Source of the DNA: Bos javanicus
Taxonomy: Eukaryota > Chordata > Mammalia > Artiodactyla > Bovidae
Length of the DNA stretch: 64,000 nt
Assembly: GCF_032452875.1 (NCBI RefSeq)
Contig: NW_026893839.1
Location: forward strand, 124,001-188,000
Direction of reading: 5' to 3'
Of this stretch, positions 21,536 to 35,721 are shown in pieces (within the stretch, counting starts at the first letter, position 1; each line of letters begins with the position of its first letter). A program made the translations under genes and the position numbers. Under the pieces are notes generated by a model, which was given only the letters and a program-made list of their open reading frames with translations, did no database searches and was not told the DNA's origin.

Positions 21536-21771
21536 CATCTGGAGGCAATGAACAATGAGCTGAGTAGGCAGGAATCAGTCAGCAGGATATAATCATGGAA
21601 CTCAGCTGTGAGAAATCATGCTGCTCAGCTGGCAATAATCAAGTAGATGAGCAGGCAGGAATTATGCAGCACAGGTGGCAATTGTCAAGCAGATGACAGG
21701 CAGGAATCGTGCAGCTCAGCTGGCAATTGTCAAGCAGATGAGCAGACAGTAATCACGCAGCTCAGCAGGCC
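21536..21771. repeat. Type-2 block, class beta, long
   Basis: It starts CATCTGGAGGCAATGAAC; AATGAAC and GAGAAATC mark class beta. It is not preceded by the 353-bp cassette. Private variants AACAATGAGC and GCAGGATATAATC. Confidence 0.83.
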
Positions 21772-23551
21772 CTGATCACGTGACTGAGCATGCACTGTTC
21801 ACGTGGCTGATCACACACTGATCACGTGACTGATCATGCACTGATCACGTGGCTATCATGCACTGATCACGTGACTGATCATGCACTGATCACGTAATTG
21901 TCATGCACTGATCACGTGGCTATCATGCACTGATCACGTGGCTGATCATGCACTGATCACGTAGCTATCATGCACTGATCACGTGGCTGATCATGCACTG
22001 ATCACGGGACTGATCATGCACTGATCACGGGCTATCATGCACTGATCACATGACTGACATGCACTGATCACGTGGCTGATCATGCACTGATCACGTGACT
22101 GATCATGCACTGATCACGTGACTGATCATGCACTGATCACGTGGCTGATCATGCACTGATCACGTGACTGATCATGCACTGATCACGTGGCTGATCATGC
22201 ACTGATCACGTGGCTGATCATGCACTGATCACGTGACTGATCATGCACTGATCACGTGGCTATCATGCACTGATCACGTGGCTGATCATGCACTGATCAC
22301 GTGACTGATCATGCACTGATCACGTGACTGATCATGCACTGATCACGTGACTGATCATGCACTGATCACGTGGCTGATCATGCACTGATCACGTGGCTGA
22401 TCATGCACTGATCACGTGACTGATCATGCACTGATCACGTGACTGATCATGCACTGATCAGTGGCTATCATGCACTGATCACGTGGCTGATCATGCACTG
22501 ATCACGTGACTGATCATGCACTGATCACTGGCTATCATGCACTGATCACGTGGCTATCATGCACTGATCACGTGGCTGATCATGCACTGATCACGTGACT
22601 GATCATGCACTGATCACGTCTATATCATGCACTGATCACGTGACTGATCATGCACTGATCACGTGGATGATCATGCACTGATCACGTGACTGATCATGCA
22701 CTGATCACGTGGCTATCATGCACTGATCACGTGGCTGATCATGCACTGATCACGTAGCTACCATGCACTGATCACGTGACTGATCATGCACTGATCACGT
22801 AATTGATCATGCACTGATCAGTGACTGATCATGCACTGATCACGTGACTGATCATGCACTGATCACGTGACTGATCATGCACTGATCACGTGGCTATCAT
22901 GCACTGATCACGTGGCTGATCATGCACTGATCACGTAGCTACCATGCACTGATCACGTGACTGATCATGCACTGATCACGTGACTGATCATGCACTGATC
23001 ACGTGGCTGATCATGCACTGATCACGTGGCTGATCATGCACTGATCACGTGACTGATCATGCACTGATCACGTGACTGATCATGCACTGATCACGTGGCT
23101 ATCATGCACTGATCACGTGGCTGATCATGCACTGATCACGTGCCTGATCATGCACTGATCACATGACTGATCATGCACTGATCACGTGACTGATCATGCA
23201 CTGATCACGTGGCTATCATGCACTACTCACGTGGCTGATCATGCAATGATCATGTAGCTACCATGTACTGGTCACGTGACTGATCATACACCCATCAGGT
23301 GACTGATCATGCACTGATCACGTGGCTGATCATGCACTGATCACCTGCCTGATCATGCACTGATCACGTGACTGATCATGCACTGATCACATAGCTATCA
23401 TGCACTGATCACGTGGCTGATCATGCACTGATACCGTGACTGAGCATGGACTGATCACATGACTATCATGTAGTGATCACGTGACTTAATGGCGCTGATC
23501 ATGTGACTGATCATGCGCTGATCATGTTTGCTATCATACACTGATCATGTG
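21772..23551. repeat. Type-1 array, homogenised
   Basis: Marker units CACGTAGCTACC at 22751 and 22932 (181 bp apart). A shortened lead-in (about 308 bp, two units fewer) begins near 23244. Confidence 0.85.
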
Positions 23552-23791
23552 CCTCTGGAGGCAATAAACAAAGAGCTGAGTAGGCACGAATCAAACAGTC
23601 AGCAGGCAATAATCATGGAACTCAGGTGTGAGGAATCATGCTGCTCAGCTGGCAATAATCAAGCAGCTGAGCAGGCAGGAATTACGCAGCACAGCTGGCA
23701 ATTGTCAAGCAGATGACAGGCAGGAATCATGCAGCTCAGCTGGCAATTGTCAAGCAGATGAGCAGACAGTAATCACGCAGCTCAGCAGGCC
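23552..23791. repeat. Type-2 block, class alpha, long
   Basis: CTCAGGTGTG variant; extra pair reads GAATCATGCAGC instead of the usual GAATCGTGCAGC. Confidence 0.85.
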
Positions 23792-25882
23792 CTGATCACG
23801 TGACTGAGCATGCACTGTTCACGTGGCTGATCATACACTGATCACGTGATGATCATGCACTGATCACTTGGATATCATGCACTGATCACGTGGCTGATCA
23901 TACACTGATCACGTGTCTGACCATGCACTGATCACGTGGCTGATCATACACTGATCACGTGAATGATCATGCACTGATCACGTGGCTATCATGCACTGAT
24001 CACGTGGCTGTATGCACTGATCACGTGGCTATCATGCACTGATCACGTGGCTGATCATGCACTGATCACGTGACTGATCATGCACTGATCACGTGGCTAT
24101 CATGCACTGATCACGTGGCTGATCATGCACTGATCACGGGACTGATCATGCACTGATCACGTGCTATCATGCACTGATCAATGACTGATCATGCACTGAT
24201 CACGTGGCTGATCATGCACTGATCACGTGACTGATCATGCACTGATCACGTGGCTATCATGCACTGATCACGTGGCTATCATGCACTGATCACGTGGCTG
24301 ATCATGCACTGATCACGTGACTGATCATGCACTGATCACGTGACTGATCATGCACTGATCACGTCTATATCATGCACTGATCACGTGACTGATCATGCAC
24401 TGATCACGTGGCTGATCATGCACTGATCACGTGACTGATCATGCACTGATCACGTGGCTATCATGCACTGATCACGTGGCTGATCATACACTGATCCTGA
24501 AACTGATCATGCACTGATCACGTGGCTATCATGCACTGATCACGTGGCTGATCATGCAATGATCACGTAGCTACCATGTACTGTCACGTGACTGATCATG
24601 CACTGATCACGTAATGATCATGCACTGATCACGTGACTGATCATGCACTGATCACGTGACTGATCATGCACTGATCACGTGACTGATCATGCACTGATCA
24701 CGTGGCTATCATGCACTGATCACGTGGCTGATCATGCACTGATCACGTAGATACCATGCACTGATCACGTGACTGATCATGCACTGATCACGTAATTGAT
24801 CATGCACTGATCACGTGGCTGATCATGCACTGATCACGTGGCTGATCATGCACTGATCACGTGACTGATCATGCACTGATCACGTGACTGATCATGCACT
24901 GATCACGTGGCTGTCATGCACTGATCACGTGGCTGATCATGCACTGATCACGTGCCTGATCATGCACTGATCACATGACTGATCATGCACTGATCACGTG
25001 ACTGATCATGCACTGATCACGTGGCTATCATGCACTGATCACGTGGCTGATCATGCACTGATCACGTAGCTATCATGCACTGATCACGTGACTGATCATG
25101 CACCATCACGTGACTGATCATGCACTGATCACGTGGCTATCATGCACTGATCACGTGGCTGATCATGCACTGATCACGTGGATATCATGCACTGATCACG
25201 TGGCTGATCATGCACGTATCACATGACTGATCATGCACTGATCACGTGGCTATCATGCACTGATCACGTGGCTGATCATGCACTGATCACGTAGCTACCA
25301 TGCACTGATCACGTGACTGATCATGCACTGATCACGTGATTGATCATGCACTGATCACGTGGCTGATCATGCACTGATCACGTGGCTGATCACACACTAT
25401 CACTGACTGATCATGCACTGATCACGTGACTGATCATGCACTGATCACGTGGCTGATCATGCACTGATCACGTGGATATCATGCACTGATCACGTGGCTA
25501 TCATGCACTGATCACGTGGCTGATCATGCACTGATCACGTAGCTACCATGCACTGATCACGTGACTGATCATGCACTGATCACGTGACTGATCATGCACT
25601 GATCACGTGACTGATCATGCACTGATCACGTGACTGATCATGCACTGATCACGTGACTGATCATGCACTGATCACGTGGCTATCATGCACTGATCACGTG
25701 GCTATCATGCACTGATCACGTGGCTGATCATGCACTGATCACGCAGCTATCATGCACTGATCACGTGACTGATCATGCACTGATCACATGACTGATCATG
25801 CACTGATCACGTGGCTTATCATGCACTGATCATGTGACTGATCATGCGCTGATCATGTTTGGTATCATACACTGATCATGTG
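23792..25882. repeat. Type-1 array, homogenised
   Basis: Marker units at 24564 and 24744 (180 bp; the second reads GTAGATACC). Several truncated units occur, such as GGCTGTATGCAC and GCACCATCACG. Confidence 0.85.
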
Positions 25883-26118
25883 CCTCTGGAGGCAATGAAC
25901 AAAGAGCTGAGTAGGCACGAATCAGTCAGCAGGCTATAATCATGGAACTCAGCTGTGAGAAATCATGCTGCTCAGCTGGCAATAATCAAGCAGCTGAGCA
26001 GGCAGGAATTACGCAGCACAGCTGGCAATTGTCAAGCAGATGACAGGCAGGAATCGTGCAGCTCAGCTGGCAATTGTCAAGCAGATGAGCAGACAGTAAT
26101 CACGCAGCTCAGCAGGCC
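25883..26118. repeat. Type-2 block, class beta, long
   Basis: CCTCTGGAGGCAATGAAC start, GCAGGCTATAATC and GAGAAATC variants. Confidence 0.83.
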
Positions 26119-26742
26119 CTGATCACGTGACTGAGCATGCACTGTTCACGTGGCTGATCACACACTGATCACGTGACTGATCATGCACTGATCACGTGAC
26201 TGATCATGCACTGATCACGTGGCTATCATGCACTGATCACGTGGCTGATCATGCACTGATCACGGACTGATCATGCACTGATCACGGGCTATCATGCACT
26301 GATCACATGACTGATCATGCACTGATCACGTGGCTGATCATGCACTGATCACGTGACTGATCATGCACTGATCACGTGACTGATCATGCACTGATCACGT
26401 GGCTGATCATGCACTGATCACGTGGCTGATCATGCACTGATCACGTGGCTGATCATGCACTGATCACGTGACTGATCATGCACTGATCACGTGGCTATCA
26501 TGCACTGATCACGTGGCTGATCATGCACTGATCACGTGCCTGATCATGCACTGATCACGTGGCTGATCATGCACTGATCACGTGACTGATCATGCACTGA
26601 TCACGTGGCTGATCATGCACTGATCACGTGACTGATCATGCACTGATCACGTGACTATCATGCACTGATCACGTGACTTAATGCACTGATCATGTGACTG
26701 ATCATGCGCTGATCATGTTTGCTATCATGCACTGATCATGTG
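26119..26742. repeat. Type-1 array
   Basis: Consensus units with CACGGACTGATC and CACGGGCTATC variants that recur at the same phase after other class-beta blocks (near 27876, 32665, 37545, 46106). Confidence 0.83.
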
Positions 26743-26906
26743 CCTCTGGAGGCAATGAACAAAGAGCTGAGTAGGCACGATCAAACAGTCAGCAGGCACT
26801 GATCATGGAAATCATGCACTGATCACGTGGCTGATCATGCACTGATCACGTGTCTGATCAGCTGGCAATTGTCAAGCAGATGATCAGACAGTAATCACGC
26901 AGCTCA
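26743..26906. repeat. Mosaic type-2/type-1 block
   Basis: It opens as a class-beta block, then switches to type-1 words (GATCATGGAAATCATGCAC), returns to type-2 (GCTGGCAATTGTCAAGC), and ends GCAGCTCATCATGCAC. About a third of the normal block is replaced by type-1 consensus. Either a recombinant or a consensus artefact. Confidence 0.75.
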
Positions 26907-27403
26907 TCATGCACTGATCACGTGACTGATCATGCACTGATCACGTGGCTGATCATGCACTGATCACGTGACTGATCATGCACTGATCACGTGGCTATCA
27001 TGCACTGATCACGTGGCTGATCATGCACTGATCACGTGTCTGATCATGCACTGATCACGTGGCTGATCATGCACTGATCACGTAACTGATCATGCACTGA
27101 TCACGTGGCTATCATGCACTGATCACGTGGCTGATCATGCACTGATCACGTACTGATCATGCACTGATCACGTGGCTGATCATGCACTGATCACGTAGCT
27201 ATCATGCACTGATCACGTGACTGATCATGCACTGATCACGTGACTGATCATGCACTGATCACGTGGCTGATCATGCACTGATCACGTGACTGATCATGCA
27301 CTGATCACGTGACTGATCATGCACTGATCACGTGGCTTATCATGCACTGATCATGTGACTGATCATGCACTGATCATGTTTGCTATCATACACTGATCAT
27401 GTG
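26907..27403. repeat. Type-1 array
   Basis: Near-consensus units, ending in the class-beta approach GGCTTATCATGCAC. No other signal. Confidence 0.83.
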
Positions 27404-27639
27404 CCTCTGGAGGCAATGAACAAAGAGCTGAGTAGGCACGAATCAGTCAGCAGGCTATAATCATGGAACTCAGCTGTGAGAAATCATGCTGCTCAGCTGG
27501 CAATAATCAAGCAGCTGAGCAGGCAGGAATTATGCAGCACAGCTGGCAATTGTCAAGCAGATGACAGGCAGGAATCGTGCAGCTCAGCTGGCAATTGTCA
27601 AGCAGATGAGCAGACAGTAATCACGCAGCTCAGCAGGCC
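27404..27639. repeat. Type-2 block, class beta, long
   Basis: AATGAAC, GCTATAATC and GAGAAATC variants as at 25883; AATTATGCAGC variant. Confidence 0.83.
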
Positions 27640-30600
27640 CTGATCACGTGACTGAGCATGCACTGTTCACGTGGCTGATCATACACTGATCACGTGACTG
27701 ATCATGCACTGATCACGTGGCTATCATGCACTGATCACGTGACTGATCATGCACTGATCACGTGGCTGTCATGCACTGATCACGTGGCTGATCATGCACT
27801 GATCACGTGGCTGATCATGCACTGATCACGTGGCTATCATGCACTGATCACGTGGCTGATCATGCACTGATCACGGGACTGATCATGCACTGATCACGGG
27901 CTATCATGCACTGATCACATGACTGATCATGCACTGATCACGTGGCTGATCATGCACTGATCACGTGACTGATCATGCACTGATCACGTGACTGATCATG
28001 CACTGATCACGTGGCTGATCATGCACTGATCACGTGGCTGATCATGCACTGATCACGTGACTGATCATGCACTGATCACGTGACTGATCATGCACTGATC
28101 ACGTGGCTATCATGCACTGATCACGTGACTGATCATGCACTGATCACGTAGCTACCATGTACTGTCACGTGACTGATCATGCACTGATCACGTAATTGAT
28201 CATGCACTGATCACGTGGCTGATCATGCACTGATCACGTGACTGATCATGCACTGATCACGTGGCTGATCATGCACTGATCACGTGGCTATCATGCACTG
28301 ATCACGTGGCTGATCATGCACTGATCACGTAGCTACCATGCACTGATCACGTGACTGATCATGCACTGATCACGTAATTGATCATGCACTGATCACGTGG
28401 CTGATCATGCACTGATCACGTGGCTGATCATGCACTGATCACGTGACTGATCATGCACTGATCACGTGACTGATCATGCACTGATCACGTGGCTATCATG
28501 CACTGATCACGTGGCTGATCATACTGATCACGTGCCTCGTCATGCACTGATCACGTGGCTGATCATGCACTGATCACGTGACTGATCATGCACTGATCAC
28601 GTGGCTGATCATGCACTGATCACGTGGCTATCATGCACTGATCACGTGGCTGATCATGCACTGATCACGTAGCTATCATGCACTGGTCACGTGACTGATC
28701 ATGCACTGATCACGTGGCTGATCATGCACTGATCACGTGACTGATCATGCACTGATCACGTGACTGATCATGCACTGATCACATGGATATCATGCACTGA
28801 TCACGTGGCTGATCATGCACTGATCACGTGACTGATCATGCACTGATCACGTGGCTGATCATGCACTGATCACGTGACTGATCATGCACTGATCACGTGG
28901 CTATCATGCACTGATCACGTGGCTGATCATGCACTGATCACGTGGCTGATCATGCACTGATCACGTGACTGATCATGCACTGATCACGTGGCTATCATGC
29001 ACTGATCACGTGGCTGATCATGCACTGATCACGTGACTGATCATGCACTGATCACGTGGCTGATCATGCACTGATCACGTAGCTACCATGCACTGATCAC
29101 GTGACTGATCATGCACTGATCACGTGGCTGATCATGCACTGATCACGTGACTGATCATGCACTGATCACGTGGCTGATCATGCACTGATCACGTGGCTGA
29201 TCATGCACTGATCACGTGGCTATCATGCACTGATCACGTGGCTGATCACACACTGATCACGTGACTGATCATGCACTGATCACGTGGCTATCATGCACTG
29301 ATCACGTAACTGATCATGCACTGATCACGTGGCTGATCATGCACTGATCACGTGACTGATCATGCACTGATCACGTGACTGATCATGCACTGATCACGTG
29401 GCTATCATGCACTGATCACGTGGCTGATCATGCACTGATCACGTAGGTACCATGCACTGTCACGTGACTGATCATGCACTGATCACGTGACTGATCATGC
29501 ACTGATCACGTGGCTATCATGCACTGATCACGTGGCTGATCATGCACTGATCACGTGGCTGATCATGCATGATCACGCAGCTATCATGCACTGATCACGT
29601 GACTGATCATGCACTGATCACGTGACTGATCATGCACTGATCACGTGGCTATCATGCACTGATCACGTGGCTGATCATGCACTGATCACGTAGCTATCAT
29701 GCACTGATCACGTGACTGATCATGCACTGATCACGTGACTGATCATGCACTGATCACGTGGCTATCATGCACTGATCACGTGACTGATCATGCACTGATC
29801 ACGTGACTGATCATGCACTGATCACGTGACTGATCATGCACTGATCACGTGGCTGATCATGCACTGATCACGTGGCTATCATGCACTGATCACGTGGCTG
29901 ATCATGCACTGATCACGTAGCTACCATGCACTGATCACGTGACTGATCATGCACTGATCACGTGACTGATCATGCACTGATCACGTGGCTGATCATGCAC
30001 TGATCACGTGACTGATCATGCACTGATCACGTGACTGATCATGCACTGATCACGTGACTGATCATGCACTGATCACGTGGCTGATCATGCACTGATCACG
30101 TGGCTGATCATGCACTGATCACGTGGCTGATCATGCATGATCACGCAGCTACCATGTACTGGTCACATGACTGATCATGCACTGATCACGTGACTGATCA
30201 TGCAGTGATCACGTGGCTATCATGCACTACTCACGTGGCTGATCATGCAATGATCATGTAGCTACCATGTACAGGTCACGTGAATGATCAAACACCCATC
30301 AGGTGACTGATCATGCACTGATCACGTGGCTATCATGCACTGATCACGAGACTGATCATGCACTGATCACGTCTATATCATGCACTGATCACATGACTGC
30401 CCATGCACTGATCACGTGGATGATCATACACTAATCATGTGACAGATCATGCACTGATCACGTGGCTGATCATGCACTGATACCGTGACTGAGCATGGAC
30501 TGATCACATGACTATCATGTAGTGATCACGTGACTTAATGGCGCTGATCATGTGACTGATCATGCGCTGATCATGTTTGCTATCATACACTGATCATGTG
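27640..30600. repeat. Type-1 array, homogenised
   Basis: Almost 3 kb of near-perfect units. Marker units at 28145 and 28326 (181 bp). The last 353 bp (from 30248) are the lead-in cassette. Confidence 0.85.
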
Positions 30601-30840
30601 CCTCTGGAGGCAATAAACAAAGAGCTGAGTAGGCACGAATCAAACAGTCAGCAGGCAATAATCATGGAACTCAGGTGTGAGGAATCATGCTGCTCAGCTG
30701 GCAATAATCAAGCAGCTGAGCAGGCAGGAATTACGCAGCACAGCTGGCAATTGTCAAGCAGATGACAGGCAGGAATCGTGCAGCTCAGCTGGCAATTGTC
30801 AAGCAGATGAGCAGACAGTAATCACGCAGCTCAGCAGGCC
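30601..30840. repeat. Type-2 block, class alpha, long
   Basis: Followed by GCCCAGATCACG instead of GCCCTGATCACG, a marker shared with blocks at 35482, 47514, 49306, 52212, 57600 and 63698. Start of a 4.88-kb higher-order unit. Confidence 0.85.
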
Positions 30841-32194
30841 CAGATCACGTGACTGAGCATGCACTGTTCACGTGGCTGATCATACACTGATCACGTGACT
30901 GATCATGCACTGATCACGTGGCTATCATGCACTGATCACGTGGCTGATCATACACTGTTCACGTGTCTGACCATGCACTGATCACGTGGCTGATCATACA
31001 CTGCTCACGTAACTGATCATGCACTGATCACGTGGCTGATCATGCACTGATCACGTGGCTGATCATGCACTGTTCACGTGGCTGATCATGCACTGATCAC
31101 GTGACTGATCATGCACTGATCACTGGCTATCATGCACTGATCACTGGCTATCATGCACTGATCACGTGGCTGATCATGCACTGATCACGTGACTGATCAT
31201 GCACTGATCACGTCTATATCATGCACTGATCACGTGACTGATCATGCACTGATCACGTGGATGATCATGCACTGATCACGTGACTGATCATGCACTGATC
31301 ACGTGGCTATCATGCACTGATCACGTGGCTGATCATGCACTGATCACGTAGCTACCATGTACTGATCACGTGACTGATCATGCACTGATCACGTAATTGA
31401 TCATGCACTGATCACGTGGCTGATCATGCACTGATCACGTGGCTGATCATGCACTGATCACGTGACTGATCATGCACTGATCACGTGGCTGATCATGCAC
31501 TGATCACGTGACTGATCATGCACTGATCACGTGACTGATCATGCACTGATCACGTGGCTATCATGCACTGATCACGTGGCTGATCATGCACTGATCACGT
31601 AGCTACCATGCACTGATCACGTGACTGATCATGCACTGATCACGTGATTGATCATGCACTGATCACGTGGCTGATCATGCACTGATCACGTGGCTGATCA
31701 TGCACTGATCACGTGACTGATCATGCACTGATCACGTGACTGATCATGCACTGATCACGTGGCTATCATGCACTGATCACGTGGCTGATCATGCACTGAT
31801 CACGTGGCTGATCATGCACTGATCACATGACTGATCATGCACTGATCACGTGACTGATCATGCACTGATCACGTGACTGATCATGCACTGATCACGTGGC
31901 TATCATGCACTGATCACGTGGCTGATCATGCACTGATCACGTAATGATCATGCACTGATCACGTGGCTGATCATGCACTGATCACGTAGCTATCATGCAC
32001 TGATCACGTGACTGATCATGCACTGATCACGTGACTGATCATGCACTGATCACGTGGCTGATCATGCACTGATCACGTGACTGATCATGCACTGATCACG
32101 TGACTGATCATGCACTGATCACGTGGCTTATCATGCACTGATCATGTGACTGATCATGCGCTGATCATGTTTGCTATCATACACTGATCATGTG
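30841..32194. repeat. Type-1 array
   Basis: Has the paired short units CACTGGCTATC (near 31127 and 31144) also found at the same phase near 36003, 48034, 49826, 52731 and 58122, so it is part of a recurring higher-order unit. Confidence 0.85.
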
Positions 32195-32430
32195 CCTCTG
32201 GAGGCAATGAACAAAGAGCTGAGTAGGCACGAATCAGTCAGCAGGCAATAATCATGGAACTCAGCTGTGAGGAATCATGCTGCTCAGCTGGCAATAATCA
32301 AGCAGCTGAGCAGGCAGGAATTATGCAGCACAGCTGGCAATTGTCAAGCAGATGACAGGCAGGAATCGTGCAGCTCAGCTGGCAATTGTCAAGCAGATGA
32401 GCAGACAGTAATCACGCAGCTCAGCAGGCC
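32195..32430. repeat. Type-2 block, class beta, long
   Basis: AATGAAC with GAGGAATC (not GAGAAATC). 1,594 bp after the preceding block, as at 37076. Confidence 0.83.
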
Positions 32431-35400
32431 CTGATCACGTGACTGAGCATGCACTGTTCACGTGGCTGATCATACACTGATCACGTGACTGATCATGCAC
32501 TGATCACGTGGCTATCATGCACTGATCACGTGACTGATCATGCACTGATCACGTGGCTGTCATGCACTGATCACGTGGCTGATCATGCACTGATCACGTG
32601 GCTGATCATGCACTGATCACGTGGCTATCATGCACTGATCACGTGGCTGATCATGCACTGATCACGGGACTGATCATGCACTGATCACGGGCTATCATGC
32701 ACTGATCACATGACTGACATGCACTGATCACGTGGCTGATCATGCACTGATCACGTGACTGATCATGCACTGATCACGTGACTGATCATGCACTGATCAC
32801 GTGGCTGATCATGCACTGATCACGTGGCTGATCATGCACTGATCACGTGACTGATCATGCACTGATCACGTGACTGATCATGCACTGATCACGTGGCTAT
32901 CATGCACTGATCACGTGACTGATCATGCAATGATCACGTAGCTACCATGTACACGTCACGTGACTGATCATGCACTGATCACGTAATTGATCATGCACTG
33001 ATCACGTGGCTGATCATGCACTGATCACGTGACTGATCATGCACTGATCACGTGGCTGATCATGCACTGATCACGTGGCTATCATGCACTGATCACGTGG
33101 CTGATCATGCACTGATCACGTAGCTACCATGTACTGATCACGTGACTGATCATGCACTGATCACGTAATTGATCATGCACTGATCACGTGGCTGATCATG
33201 CACTGATCACGTGGCTGATCATGCACTGATCACGTGACTGATCATGCACTGATCACGTGACTGATCATGCACTGATCACGTGGCTATCATGCACTGATCA
33301 CGTGGCTGATCATACTGATCACGTGACTGTCATGCACTGATCACGTGGCTGATCATGCACTGATCACGTGACTGATCATGCACTGATCACGTGGCTATCA
33401 TGCACTGATCACGTGGCTATCATGCACTGATCACGTGGCTGATCATGCACTGATCACGTGACTGATCATGCACTGATCACGTGACTGATCATGCACTGAT
33501 CACGTGGCTATCATGCACTGATCACGTGGCTGATCATGCACTGATCACGTGGCTGATCATGCACTGATCACGTGACTGATCATGCACTGATCACGTGGCT
33601 GATCATGCACTGATCACGTGACTGATCATGCACTGATCACGTGACTGATCATGCACTGATCACATGGATATCATGCACTGATCACGTGGCTGATCATGCA
33701 CTGATCACGTGACTGATCATGCACTGATCACGTGGCTGATCATGCACTGATCACGTGACTGATCATGCACTGATCACGTGGCTATCATGCACTGATCACG
33801 TGGCTGATCATGCACTGATCACGTGGCTGATCACACACTGATCACGTGACTGATCATGCACTGATCACGTGGCTATCATGCACTGATCACGTGGCTGATC
33901 ATGCACTGATCACGTGACTGATCATGCACTGATCACGTGGCTGATCATGCACTGATCACGTAGCTATCATGCACTGATCACGTGACTGATCATGCACTGA
34001 TCACGTGGCTGATCATGCACTGATCACGTGACTGATCATGCACTGATCACGTGGCTATCATGCACTGATCACGTGGCTGATCATGCACTGATCACGTGGC
34101 TATCATGCACTGATCACGTGGCTGATCACACACGATCACGTGACTGATCATGCACTGATCACGTGGCTATCATGCACTGATCACGTGACTGATCATGCAC
34201 TGATCACGTGGCTGATCATGCACTGATCACGTGACTGATCATGCACTGATCACGTGACTGATCATGCACTGATCACGTGGCTATCATGCACTGATCACGT
34301 GGCTGATCATGCACTGATCACGTAGGTACCATGCACTGGTCACGTGACTGATCATGCACTGATCACGTGACTGATCATGCACTGATCACGTGGCTATCAT
34401 GCACTGATCACGTGGCTGATCATGCACTGATCACGTGGCTGATCATGCACTGATCACGCAGCTACCATGCACTGATCACGTGACTGATCATGCACTGATC
34501 ACGTGACTGATCATGCACTGATCACGTGGCTATCATGCACTGATCACGTGGCTGATCATGCACTGATCACGTAGCTACCATGCACTGATCACGTGACTGA
34601 TCATGCACTGATCACGTGACTGATCATGCACTGATCACGTGGCTATCATGCACTGATCACGTGACTGATCATGCACTGATCACGTGACTGATCATGCACT
34701 GATCACGTGACTGATCATGCACTGATCACGTGGCTGATCATGCACTGATCACGTGGCTATCATGCACTGATCACGTGGCTGATCATGCACTGATCACGAA
34801 GCTATCATGCACTGATCACGTGACTGATCATGCACTGATCACGTGACTGATCATGCACTGATCACGTGGCTGATCATGCACTGATCACGTGACTGATCAT
34901 GCACTGATCACGTGACTGATCATGCACTGATCACGTGACTGATCATGCACTGATCACGTGGCTGATCATGCACTGATCACGTGGCTGATCATGCACTGAT
35001 CACGTGGCTGATCATGCATGATCACGCAGCTACCATGTACTGGTCACATGACTGATCATGCACTGATCACGTGACTGATCATGCAGTGATCACGTGGCTA
35101 TCATGCACTACTCACGTGGCTGATCATGCAATGATCATGTAGCTACCATGTACAGGTCACGTGAATGATCATACACCCATCAGGTGACTGATCATGCACT
35201 GATCACGTGGCTATCATGCACTGATCACGAGACTGATCATGCACTGATCACGTCTATATCATGCACTGATCACATGACTGCCCATGCACTGATCACGTGG
35301 ATGATCATACACTAATCATGTGACAGATCATGCACTGATCACGTGGCTGATCATGCACTGATACCGTGACTGAGCATGGACTGATCACATGACTATCATG

Positions 35401-35481
35401 TAGTGATCACGTGACTTAATGGCGCTGATCATGTGACTGATCATGCGCTGATCATGTTTGCTATCATACACTGATCATGTG
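32431..35481. repeat. Type-1 array, homogenised
   Basis: Marker units at 32935 and 33117 (182 bp). Its landmarks closely parallel 27640-30600. Lead-in cassette from 35129. Confidence 0.85.
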
Positions 35482-35721
35482 CCTCTGGAGGCAATAAACA
35501 AAGAGCTGAGTAGGCACGAATCAAACAGTCAGCAGGCAATAATCATGGAACTCAGGTGTGAGGAATCATGCTGCTCAGCTGGCAATAATCAAGCAGCTGA
35601 GCAGGCAGGAATTACGCAGCACAGCTGGCAATTGTCAAGCAGATGACAGGCAGGAATCGTGCAGCTCAGCTGGCAATTGTCAAGCAGATGAGCAGACAGT
35701 AATCACGCAGCTCAGCAGGCC
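35482..35721. repeat. Type-2 block, class alpha, long
   Basis: Second copy of the 4.88-kb unit, with the GCCCAGATCACG marker. Confidence 0.85.

Noticed and set aside
30577..30765. Open frames of 62 codons in class-alpha type-2 blocks
   Set aside because: They start at TTG in type-1 DNA, cross a repeat boundary and stop at the same TGA as the other frames. Repeat shadow, not a gene.
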